Positions 57,165 to 64,000 of a stretch of DNA of 64,000 nucleotides are shown in pieces (position 1 is the stretch's first letter; the number at the start of each line of letters is the position of its first letter). A program made the position numbers and the translations under genes. The stretch covers positions 434,001 to 498,000 of the forward strand of contig NZ_VFNH01000001.1 in the NCBI RefSeq assembly GCF_006715485.1. The letters are read 5' to 3'. Source of the stretch: Herbaspirillum sp. SJZ107. Its GTDB lineage: Bacteria > Pseudomonadota > Gammaproteobacteria > Burkholderiales > Burkholderiaceae_D. Below the pieces are notes generated by a model, which saw nothing but the letters and a program-made list of their open reading frames with translations, made no database searches and was not told where the DNA came from.

Positions 57165-58142
57165 ATGACGCAAGCTTGCATCTATGTCGCCGGTCACCAG
57201 GGCCTGGTCGGCTCGGCCATCGTGCGCGCGCTGCGCGCCGGCGGCCACACCAACATCGTCACGCGCAGCCATCGCGAACTGGAACTGACCGACCAGGCGC
57301 AGGTGCGCGAGTTCTTCCGCGGCGAACGCATCGACCAGGTTTACCTGGCCGCGGCCCGGGTCGGCGGCATCCATGCCAACAACACGTATCCGGCTGAATT
57401 TATCTACGACAATCTGATGGTGCAGGCCAACGTCGTCCACGAAGCCTGGCGCAACGGCGTGCACAAGCTGCTGTTCCTCGGCTCGTCCTGCATCTACCCG
57501 CGCCTGGCGCCGCAGCCGATCCCCGAGGAAGCGCTGATGAGCGGGGCACTAGAACCGACCAACGAAGCCTACGCGATGGCCAAGATCGCCGGCATCAAGC
57601 TGTGCGAAAGCTACAACCGCCAGTACGGCACCGATTACCGCAGCGTGATGCCGACCAACCTGTACGGCCCCGGCGACAACTACCACCCCGAGAACAGCCA
57701 CGTGATCCCGGCCCTGGTGCGGCGCTTCCACGAAGCCCGCGTGAGCGACGCGCCGGAAGTGGCGATCTGGGGCAGCGGCAAGCCGATGCGCGAATTCCTG
57801 TACGTCGACGACATGGCCGCGGCCGGCATCTTCGTGATGAACCTCGACCATGCGCTGCATGCCGCCAGTACCGGGCCGCTGCATTCGCACCTGAACGTCG
57901 GCACCGGCGAAGACGTCACCATCGCCGAGCTGGCGCGGCTGGTGGCCGGGGTGGTCGGCTACCGCGGCCGCATCCGCTTCGATACCAGCAAGCCCGACGG
58001 CACGCCGCGCAAGCTGCTCGACGTGTCGCGCCTGACGCGGCTGGGCTGGCAGGCGGGCACGCCGCTGGACGAAGGCTTGCGCCGCACCTACGGCGCCTTC
58101 CTGGCTTCCGGGGCCGGTGCCGACCGCCGCGCCGCGGCCTGA
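57165..58142 (+). CDS. fcl: GDP-L-fucose synthase
   Basis: A 325-residue epimerase/reductase converting GDP-4-keto-6-deoxymannose to GDP-L-fucose. [14 protein letters not shown] nucleotide site, LGSSCIYP with catalytic serine and cysteine, [16 protein letters not shown] with tyrosine and lysine, and [25 protein letters not shown]. With Gmd it implies fucose (or a derivative) in the exopolysaccharide. Confidence 0.95.
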   Translation: MTQACIYVAGHQGLVGSAIVRALRAGGHTNIVTRSHRELELTDQAQVREFFRGERIDQVYLAAARVGGIHANNTYPAEFIYDNLMVQANVVHEAWRNGVHKLLFLGSSCIYPRLAPQPIPEEALMSGALEPTNEAYAMAKIAGIKLCESYNRQYGTDYRSVMPTNLYGPGDNYHPENSHVIPALVRRFHEARVSDAPEVAIWGSGKPMREFLYVDDMAAAGIFVMNLDHALHAASTGPLHSHLNVGTGEDVTIAELARLVAGVVGYRGRIRFDTSKPDGTPRKLLDVSRLTRLGWQAGTPLDEGLRRTYGAFLASGAGADRRAAA

Positions 58143-58178
58143 GTGCACTGTATTTCACAGATAACCGAGCGGATGCCA

Positions 58179-59174
58179 ATGATGAAGACATCTTTCATTC
58201 CGAAACTGGGCCTGGCCTGCATCGTGGTGGCGGGCCTGGGAGGCTGTAGCGACAAGGCCGCAGAAAAGAAGCCCGGCCAGGCGCTGGCCAGCGTGAACGG
58301 CGCAGAAGTCACGGTCCTGCAACTGAACGAAGAGCTGCAGCGCGCCAATGTCGCCGCCAACCAGCAGGACTCGGCCAGCAAGCAATTGCTGCAGGTCCTG
58401 ATCGACCGCCAGCTGCTGCAGGAAGCCGCGGCCAGGGAAAACCTGGACCGCGATCCCAAGGTCATGCAGGCGGTCGACCGCGCGCGCTCCCTGATCGTCG
58501 CCCAGGCCTACCTGCAAAAACGCATCGGCAACGTCGCACGTCCGACGCCGCAGGAGGTCGAAGCCTATTTCAACAGGAACCCGGATTTCTTTGCCAGCCG
58601 CAAGCAGTTCAGCATGGACGAGCTGGTGATCGCCGCCGCCGACCTGACGCCCGAGGTGCGCGCCGCCGCCGACGGCGCCAGGTCGCTGGAAGAAGTCGCG
58701 GTGTGGCTGGATGCGCACAAGATCAAGTATGGCCGCACCCAGGTCACGCGCACCACTGCCGACGTGCCGCGCCAGTTGGCCGACAAGCTGCTCGGCATGC
58801 CGAAGGGGCAGTTGTTCGCGGTCAGGGAGGGGCCGCGCGCGATGTTCGTCGCCGTGACCGAGGTCAGGGAAGCGCCGGTATCGCTGCAGGTGGCGGCGCC
58901 GCAGATCGAACAGTTCTTGATGAAGCAAAAAAACCAGGAACTGGCCGCCGAGGAATTGAAGCGCCTGCGCAACGGCGCCAGCATCGTGTACCTGAACAAG
59001 ACCATGATGCCGGACGCGAAGCCGGCCGGTGTGCAACCCGCGGCGGCACATGCGCCGGCCGCGGCCGCGGCCGCGGCATCGGCTTCGTCCCCGGCCCCGT
59101 CCCCGGCACCGGCCGACAGCGCCGGCGGTGCCGACAAGGCTGCGCTCGACCGCGGCGTTGCAGGCCTGAAGTGA
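58179..59174 (+). CDS. epsD: EpsD-family peptidyl-prolyl isomerase lipoprotein
   Basis: A 331-residue SurA/parvulin-like lipoprotein with lipobox VAGLGGC and chaperone-type N-domain (QALASVNGAEVTVLQLNEEL; RQLLQEAAARENLDRDPKVMQAVDRAR), a parvulin-like middle and a C-terminal alanine/proline tail (residues about 285-320). The canonical locus order EpsD-EpsE-EpsF-EpsG is kept. ATG 58179 (MMKTSFIP) was preferred over GTG 58143 because of the GAGCGG site. Confidence 0.85.
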   Translation: MMKTSFIPKLGLACIVVAGLGGCSDKAAEKKPGQALASVNGAEVTVLQLNEELQRANVAANQQDSASKQLLQVLIDRQLLQEAAARENLDRDPKVMQAVDRARSLIVAQAYLQKRIGNVARPTPQEVEAYFNRNPDFFASRKQFSMDELVIAAADLTPEVRAAADGARSLEEVAVWLDAHKIKYGRTQVTRTTADVPRQLADKLLGMPKGQLFAVREGPRAMFVAVTEVREAPVSLQVAAPQIEQFLMKQKNQELAAEELKRLRNGASIVYLNKTMMPDAKPAGVQPAAAHAPAAAAAAASASSPAPSPAPADSAGGADKAALDRGVAGLK

Positions 59175-59208
59175 ATCGCTCGACATCGACGCACAAGAAG
59201 GAGGGAAC

Positions 59209-60009
59209 ATGAAACGGCTCATCAAGTTCATGCTCGTGTGGCTGGCCGCGGCCAGCCTGGGACTGGCGGCAGGCGGGGCGCAGGCCGCCGACGTGCTGCT
59301 CGGCCCGGGCGACGTGGTCAAGGCGACGGTCTATGGCAGCCCCGACCTGGCGGTCGAGACCCGGGTCTCGGAACGCGGCACGCTGACCTTCCCGCTGCTG
59401 GGCGAGGTGCAGGTCGGCGGCCTGAGCACGCAGCAGGCCGAGAAGAAGATCGGCGGCTTGCTGGAAAAGGGCGGCTACCTCAAAAAGGCGCAGGTGAACC
59501 TCTTGATCACCACGCTGGCCAGCCAGCAGGTGTCGGTGCTGGGTCAGGTCAACAAACCGGGCCGCTACCCGGTCGACGGGCCGCGCAAGGTGCTCGACCT
59601 GCTGGCGCTGGCCGGCGGCATCGGGCCGGAAGGCGGCGACATGGTGACCCTGGTACGCAACCGCAGCGGCCAGACCACGCGCGAGACGCTGGACGTGGTC
59701 GACATGGTGCGCAAGGGCGAACTCAACCGCGACTACGAAGTCGCCGGCGGCGACATCATCTTCGTCGAACGCGCGCCCAAGGCCTACATCACCGGCGAGG
59801 TGCAGCGTCCGGGGCCGTTCCGCATCGAGCGGGCGATGACCGTGCAGCAGGCGGTCTCGGCAGGCGGCGGGCTGACCATCCGCGGCACCCAGCGCGGCCT
59901 GCAGATCGCGCGCCGCGACCCGTCCGGCGGCCAGCGCACGATCGAGGCCAAGGCCGACGACCTGGTCCAGATCGACGACGTCATCATCGTCCCCGAGAGC
60001 TGGTTTTGA
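59209..60009 (+). CDS. epsE: polysaccharide export protein EpsE (Wza-like)
   Basis: A 266-residue periplasmic/outer-membrane export protein: signal peptide (LVWLAAASLGLAAGGAQA), poly-export domain (LLGPGDVVKATVYGSPDL; VSERGTLTFPLLGEVQVGGLSTQQAE) and two SLBB domains (VSVLGQVNKPGRYPVDG; AYITGEVQRPGPFRIERAMTVQQAVSAGGG). AAGGAGGG site before ATG. No lipobox cysteine, unlike Wza itself. Confidence 0.92.
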   Translation: MKRLIKFMLVWLAAASLGLAAGGAQAADVLLGPGDVVKATVYGSPDLAVETRVSERGTLTFPLLGEVQVGGLSTQQAEKKIGGLLEKGGYLKKAQVNLLITTLASQQVSVLGQVNKPGRYPVDGPRKVLDLLALAGGIGPEGGDMVTLVRNRSGQTTRETLDVVDMVRKGELNRDYEVAGGDIIFVERAPKAYITGEVQRPGPFRIERAMTVQQAVSAGGGLTIRGTQRGLQIARRDPSGGQRTIEAKADDLVQIDDVIIVPESWF

Positions 60010-60031
60010 TGCATCCGTTTGAAGGTCGATC

Positions 60032-61444
60032 ATGAGTCTCCACCAATTCCTGCTGATCCTGCTTGCGCGGAAAAAAATCATCCTGGCGACCCTGGTGACG
60101 ACGGTCGCGCTGGCGCTCGGCGTCAGCCTGGTGCTGTCGAAGACCTACAAGGCGACGGCATCGGTGCTGTTGAACTACAAGGGCGTCGATCCGCTGACCG
60201 GGCTGACCATGCCGGGGCAGCTGCTGCCGGGCTACATGGCGACCCAGATCGACATCATCAGCAGCAAGAACGTGGCGCTGCGCGTGGTCGATGCGCTGCG
60301 CCTGGCCAGCGTCCCGGCCGTCATCCAGCAGTTCCAGGAAGCCAACGAGGGCAGGGGATCGGTGCGCGACTGGCTGGCCGACCTGCTGCTGAGGAAGCTC
60401 GACATCGTGCCCTCGCGCGAATCGTCGGTGGTCGAGATCAGCTTCAAGGGCGCCGATCCGGCCTTTGCGGCGGCGGTCGCGAATGCCTTCGCCGACGAGT
60501 ACCAGAAGATCACGGTCCAGCTCAAGACCGAGCCGGCGAAAAAGGCGTCGAGCTATTTCAACGAGCAGACGCGGCAGCTGCGCGACAACGTCGAAGCGGC
60601 CCAGGCGCGGCTCTCGAAGTACCAGCAGGAAAAAGGCATCGTCAGTTTGGATCCCAACCGCATCGACGTCGAACTGGCGCGCCTGAGCGACCTGTCGGCC
60701 CAGCTGGTGCAGGCCCAGAGCGCCGCCATGGAAGGCAATTCGCGCCAGGCCGCCGCGAATGCCTCGGCGCTCGGTTCGCCCGACGTCGCCAACAACGTGC
60801 TGATCCAGACCATGCGCGCCAACGTCGCCATGGCCGAAGGCAAGTTCGCCGACACCAGCCAGCGCTACGGCAACAACCACCCGCAATACCTGGCTGCCAA
60901 GGCCGAGCTCGACAAGGTGCGCGGCGAGCTGGCCGCAGCCATGGGCACGGTGTCGCGCAGCGTCGGCGCCAATGCCCAGGTGCTCCGCCAGCGCGAAGCC
61001 GACCTGCGCGCGGCCGTGGCCGAGCAGAAGACCCGGGTGCTGGAACTCAACCGCGCGCGCGACGAGCTCGGCGTGCTGCTGAAAGACCTCGACAGCGCCC
61101 AGCGCGCCTTCGACGCCGCCTCCCAGCGCTTTTCCCAGACCCGCATCGAGGCCTTGTCCGAGCAGTCCGACATCTCGCTGCTGAACCCGGCCGTGGCGCC
61201 GCTCGAGCCGTCCAGTCCGCGCGTGCTGCTGAATACCCTGGTCGCGGTCCTGCTCGGCACCATCCTCGGCGTCGGCCTGGCCCTGCTGCTGGAACTGCTG
61301 AACCGCCCGCTGCGCTCGAGCGGCGACCTCAAGGACATGCTGGGCATCCCGGTGCTCGGCACGGTCGAATGGCAGCCGGTGGCCGCCCGCACCGGCGGCC
61401 TGCGCAGCCTGATGCGGCCGCGCCGCCCCCTGCGCCTGAACTGA
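60032..61444 (+). CDS. epsF: chain length determinant protein EpsF (Wzz-like)
   Basis: A 470-residue inner-membrane copolymerase. First helix near residues 15-35 (IILATLVTTVALALGVSLVLS), a long periplasmic coiled coil (residues about 160-390), second helix near 400-425 (LNTLVAVLLGTILGVGLALLLELL) and a cytoplasmic tail LRSSGDLKDMLGIPVLGTVEW. It sets polymer chain length and normally partners the EpsG kinase. Confidence 0.92.
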   Translation: MSLHQFLLILLARKKIILATLVTTVALALGVSLVLSKTYKATASVLLNYKGVDPLTGLTMPGQLLPGYMATQIDIISSKNVALRVVDALRLASVPAVIQQFQEANEGRGSVRDWLADLLLRKLDIVPSRESSVVEISFKGADPAFAAAVANAFADEYQKITVQLKTEPAKKASSYFNEQTRQLRDNVEAAQARLSKYQQEKGIVSLDPNRIDVELARLSDLSAQLVQAQSAAMEGNSRQAAANASALGSPDVANNVLIQTMRANVAMAEGKFADTSQRYGNNHPQYLAAKAELDKVRGELAAAMGTVSRSVGANAQVLRQREADLRAAVAEQKTRVLELNRARDELGVLLKDLDSAQRAFDAASQRFSQTRIEALSEQSDISLLNPAVAPLEPSSPRVLLNTLVAVLLGTILGVGLALLLELLNRPLRSSGDLKDMLGIPVLGTVEWQPVAARTGGLRSLMRPRRPLRLN

Positions 61445-61475
61445 TTGCCCGAGCCTGAGTCTACCGGGAGCGACC

Positions 61476-62369
61476 ATGAATTCACCGATTCTCAACACCG
61501 TATCTGCCGGCCTTGCAGCCGACCTCGCCGACGGCGAAGCCTTCGATACCCGCATGGGCGCGCTGCTGCTCGACGCCGGCAAGCTGACGCCGGAAGACTT
61601 CGAGCGCGTGCTGCGCATGCAGAACGAAACCGGCATCCGCTTCGGCGAAGCGGCGGTGCGGCTCGGCCTGGTTGGCGAGGACGACATCCAGCAGGTGCTG
61701 GCGCGCCAGTTCGGCTATCCGTATCTGCAGAAAGGGCAGGCCGGCCTGTCGCCCAAACTGGTCGCCGCCTACCAGCCGTTTTCGCCCCAGGTCGAAGCGC
61801 TGCGCGCGATCCGCAGCCAGCTGATGCTGCGCTGGTTCGCGCGTGGGCGGCGGGCGCTCGCCATCGTCGGCGTCGATCCGGACGACGGCGCCGCGCTGTT
61901 CGCGGCCAACCTCGCCATCGTGTTCTCGCAACTGGGTGAGCAGACCCTGCTGGTGGACGCCAACCTGCGCGCGCCGCGCCAGCAGGATGCGTTCGCGCTC
62001 AAGCCGCGCCAGGGCCTGTCGGACCTGCTGGCGGGACGCGCCGGCTTCGACGCGATCGCGCGCGTGCCGGCCTTCGCCGACCTGTCCGTGCTGCCGGCCG
62101 GGACGCTGCCGCCGAATCCGCAGGAATTGCTGGCGCGCGACGGGTTCCGCAACCTGCATACCCAGCTCGAAAACCACTACGACGTGGTGCTATATGACAT
62201 GGCGCCGTTCCAGGTCGGGGTCGACGCCGTGGCGGTGGCCAGCCGTGCCGGCGGTGCGCTGCTGGTCACGCGCAAGAACCACACCCGGATCGCGCACATC
62301 GGCCGCGCCGCTGACCAGCTGCGCGATGCCGGCTGCGAGGTGCTCGGCTCGGTGGTGATGGAGTTCTGA
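61476..62369 (+). CDS. epsG: EpsG-like protein with degenerate kinase P-loop
   Basis: A 297-residue protein with an N-terminal MshEN/GSPII-E-like domain (MGALLLDAGKLTPEDFERVLRMQNETGIRFGEAAVRLGLVGEDDIQQVLARQFGYPYL) and a C-terminal CpsD/BY-kinase fold. The kinase P-loop is broken: at about residues 129-139 the sequence is VGVDPDDGAAL instead of a GxGxS/T-type loop with lysine or arginine. The A' motif reads LLVDANLR instead of DADLR, and the B motif is VLYDMAP. The C-terminus has no tyrosine cluster. It sits between epsF and xrtB as EpsG does, so a structural role with EpsF is likely. Confidence 0.85.
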   Translation: MNSPILNTVSAGLAADLADGEAFDTRMGALLLDAGKLTPEDFERVLRMQNETGIRFGEAAVRLGLVGEDDIQQVLARQFGYPYLQKGQAGLSPKLVAAYQPFSPQVEALRAIRSQLMLRWFARGRRALAIVGVDPDDGAALFAANLAIVFSQLGEQTLLVDANLRAPRQQDAFALKPRQGLSDLLAGRAGFDAIARVPAFADLSVLPAGTLPPNPQELLARDGFRNLHTQLENHYDVVLYDMAPFQVGVDAVAVASRAGGALLVTRKNHTRIAHIGRAADQLRDAGCEVLGSVVMEF

Positions 62370-63355
62370 TGGACACCCACGTGCGTCCGGGCGCGCGCTC
62401 CGGACCGTCTCTCGAGCCGGTGCGCCAGGCCGGCGCGCCGCCGCTGCGCATCGCCGACCTCGGCCCCATGCTGCGCGCCGCGCTGCCCGACTGGTGGCCG
62501 GTGCTGGCTGGCCTGGCGCTGCTGTTCGTGCCGACCTTCATCAGCCTGTTCAGCGGCGCCTGGATCAGCGAAGAGCAGGGCCACGGCCCGATCATCTTCG
62601 GCCTGGCGCTGTGGCTGGTCTACCGCAAATGGCCCACGGTGCTGGCCGTATCGGCACCAGCCGCCGCCGGTGCCAGGCGCGGCAGCCGCAGCGGCTGGGC
62701 CGTGCTGGCGCTCGGCCTGGCAGCCTACCTGCTGGGGCGCTCGCAGCAGATCCTGATGCTCGAGATCGGTGCCATCATCCTGGTGACGGCGGCGGTGCTG
62801 CTGGTCAAGCAGGGCGCGGCGGCGCTGCGCGTGCTGTGGTTCCCGTTCTTCTTCATGCTGTTCATGGTGCCGCTGCCGGCCGAGTTCGTGGCCATGGTCA
62901 CGATGCCGATGAAGAAGGCGGTGTCCTGGGCCACCGAGCACCTGCTGTTCGCCGCCGGCTACCCGATCAGCCGCGCCGGCGTGATCCTGCAGATCGGCCA
63001 GTACCAGCTGCTGGTGGCCGATGCCTGCGCCGGCCTGCAGACCCTGCTGACGCTGGAAGCGCTCGGCCTGTTCTACCTGAACCTGATGCGCCATCCCTCG
63101 GCGATCCGCAACATCGGTCTGGCGATCTTCATCGTGCCGATCTCGTTCTCGGCCAACGTGATCCGCGTGATCGTGCTGACCCTGATCACGTATTACTTCG
63201 GCGACGCCGCCGGGCAGGGCTTCCTGCACGGCTTCGCCGGCATGGTGCTGTTCGTCACGGCGCTGCTGCTGATCCTGGCGGTCGACAGCCTGCTGCAATG
63301 GAGCCTGCGGCGGCGGGCAGGCGCGCCGCCGCCGCGCACGCGGGAGGGCGCATGA
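62369..63355 (+). CDS. xrtB: exosortase B
   Basis: A 328-residue multi-pass transpeptidase-like enzyme that is thought to process PEP-CTERM proteins and to act in polymer maturation. Catalytic cysteine in VADACAGLQTLLTLEALGLFYLNL, arginine in SFSANVIRVIVLTLITYYFGD and histidine in GFLHGFAGMVLFV. The start overlaps the epsG stop by one base (TGATG). Confidence 0.92.
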   Translation: MDTHVRPGARSGPSLEPVRQAGAPPLRIADLGPMLRAALPDWWPVLAGLALLFVPTFISLFSGAWISEEQGHGPIIFGLALWLVYRKWPTVLAVSAPAAAGARRGSRSGWAVLALGLAAYLLGRSQQILMLEIGAIILVTAAVLLVKQGAAALRVLWFPFFFMLFMVPLPAEFVAMVTMPMKKAVSWATEHLLFAAGYPISRAGVILQIGQYQLLVADACAGLQTLLTLEALGLFYLNLMRHPSAIRNIGLAIFIVPISFSANVIRVIVLTLITYYFGDAAGQGFLHGFAGMVLFVTALLLILAVDSLLQWSLRRRAGAPPPRTREGA

Positions 63356-64000
63356 CGCCCGGCTTTTTCGCCAGCCTGGTGCTGGGCGCATCGATGGCCG
63401 CCACCTCGGTGCTGACCCTGGCGCTGACGCCGACCCACAAGGTGGCCGCCAGCCGCGCGCAGTTCACGCTGGAACGGCTGGTGCCGACACGTTTCGGCAA
63501 CTGGCACATCGACGACAGCGTGCTGCCCTTGAGTCCAGACCCGGGCCAGAAGGCCCAGCTCGACGCGCTGTACGACCAGACCCTGGCGCGCACCTACGTC
63601 AACGATGCCGGCCAGCGCGTGATGCTGTCGATCGCCTACGGCGGCGACCAGAGCAAGCAGCTGCAGCTGCACCTGCCCGAAGTGTGCTACGTGGCCCAGG
63701 GTTTCGCGATGCTGCAGGAACACGGCGGCCGGCTCGCGACCCGCTTCGGCACGGTGCCGGTGAAACGCCTGGTGGCGCGCCAGAACGCGCGCAACGAACC
63801 GATCACGTACTGGGTGACGATCGGCGACCGGGCGGTGATGTCCGGCGTCGACCAGAAACTCCAGCGCCTGGCATACGGCCTGAGCGGCAGGATCCCGGAC
63901 GGCATGCTGGTGCGCGTCTCGACCATCGACCTTGACGCCGGCGCTGCCTGGAAGGTGCAGGACCGCTTCGTCAACGAGATGCTCGATGCGCTGCCCGCGC
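63352..64000 (+). CDS. epsI: exosortase-associated protein EpsI, B type (3' end outside)
   Basis: A partial frame with 216 codons in view, starting with ATG that overlaps the xrtB stop (ATGA). N-terminal hydrophobic segment FFASLVLGASMAATSVLTLAL, FGNWHIDDSVLPL, YVNDAGQRVMLSIAYGGDQSKQLQLHLPEVCYVAQGF (the H-PE-CY signature of EpsI) and ITYWVTIGDRAVMS. EpsI works with the exosortase; the end of the gene is beyond the window. Confidence 0.9.
   Translation, partial: MTPGFFASLVLGASMAATSVLTLALTPTHKVAASRAQFTLERLVPTRFGNWHIDDSVLPLSPDPGQKAQLDALYDQTLARTYVNDAGQRVMLSIAYGGDQSKQLQLHLPEVCYVAQGFAMLQEHGGRLATRFGTVPVKRLVARQNARNEPITYWVTIGDRAVMSGVDQKLQRLAYGLSGRIPDGMLVRVSTIDLDAGAAWKVQDRFVNEMLDALPA

Overview
The window is GC-rich chromosomal DNA with dense coding. 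Gene content points to a betaproteobacterium of the order Burkholderiales, most likely an Oxalobacteraceae member close to Massilia, Duganella or Janthinobacterium. The evidence is the adk/kdsB/lpxK/exbD/exbB/xseA/sodB neighbourhood, the exosortase-B (EpsH/XrtB-type) exopolysaccharide cluster and the codon usage. All identifications come from reading the sequence; no database search was possible, so genus placement is inference.

Layout. 1-8411: housekeeping and secreted genes (histone-deacetylase-like hydrolase, a pair of secreted/anchored proteins, YlqF GTPase, DOPA-type extradiol dioxygenase, M1 peptidase with a coupled membrane protein). 8548-10796: a cobalamin riboswitch followed by a BtuB-type TonB-dependent receptor. 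10899-12474: dsbA, a small membrane protein and a truncated dsbA copy. 12476-16344: an RstB-like kinase and an RstA-like regulator, separated by an oppositely transcribed mipA/ompV operon. 16437-19454: glycosyltransferase 25, sodB, xseA. 19455-20674: a 1.2-kb AT-rich non-coding stretch holding seven copies of a 59-60-bp unit. Each unit joins an IHF-like box to a 25-bp imperfect palindrome whose centre is a DnaA-box-like sequence. 20675-24750: exbB-exbD-lpxK-trm112-kdsB and adk. 24900-33197: proton pyrophosphatase, a DsbA-family protein, CoA-transferase, a SDR dehydrogenase under a perfect 20-bp palindrome, gamma-glutamyltransferase. 33258-40936: patatin lipase overlapping a 1423-residue hybrid sensor kinase, a response regulator, an EAL phosphodiesterase and an ASCH-like protein. 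41227-47529: a lower-GC type VI secretion cargo island (VgrG, lipase effector, Tli4-like immunity lipoprotein, PAAR tip). 47615-52389: SulP-carbonic anhydrase fusion, tRNA-Arg(CCT), uup. 52419-64000: the eps/exosortase B locus, running off the right edge inside epsI.

How it works together. The right-hand 11.6 kb encodes a Wzx/Wzy-like exopolysaccharide export machine (outer-membrane EpsL, initiating sugar transferase, GDP-fucose supply by Gmd and Fcl, EpsD, Wza-like EpsE, Wzz-like EpsF, a degenerate BY-kinase-like EpsG) joined to exosortase B and EpsI. The EAL protein and hybrid kinase nearby could feed c-di-GMP control of such a surface programme, but that is inference. The item most worth following up is the seven-unit DnaA-box/IHF-like array between the divergent xseA and exbB. 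It has the parts list of a DnaA-titration locus (datA-like) or replication origin, with a palindrome that appears to be held by compensatory changes.
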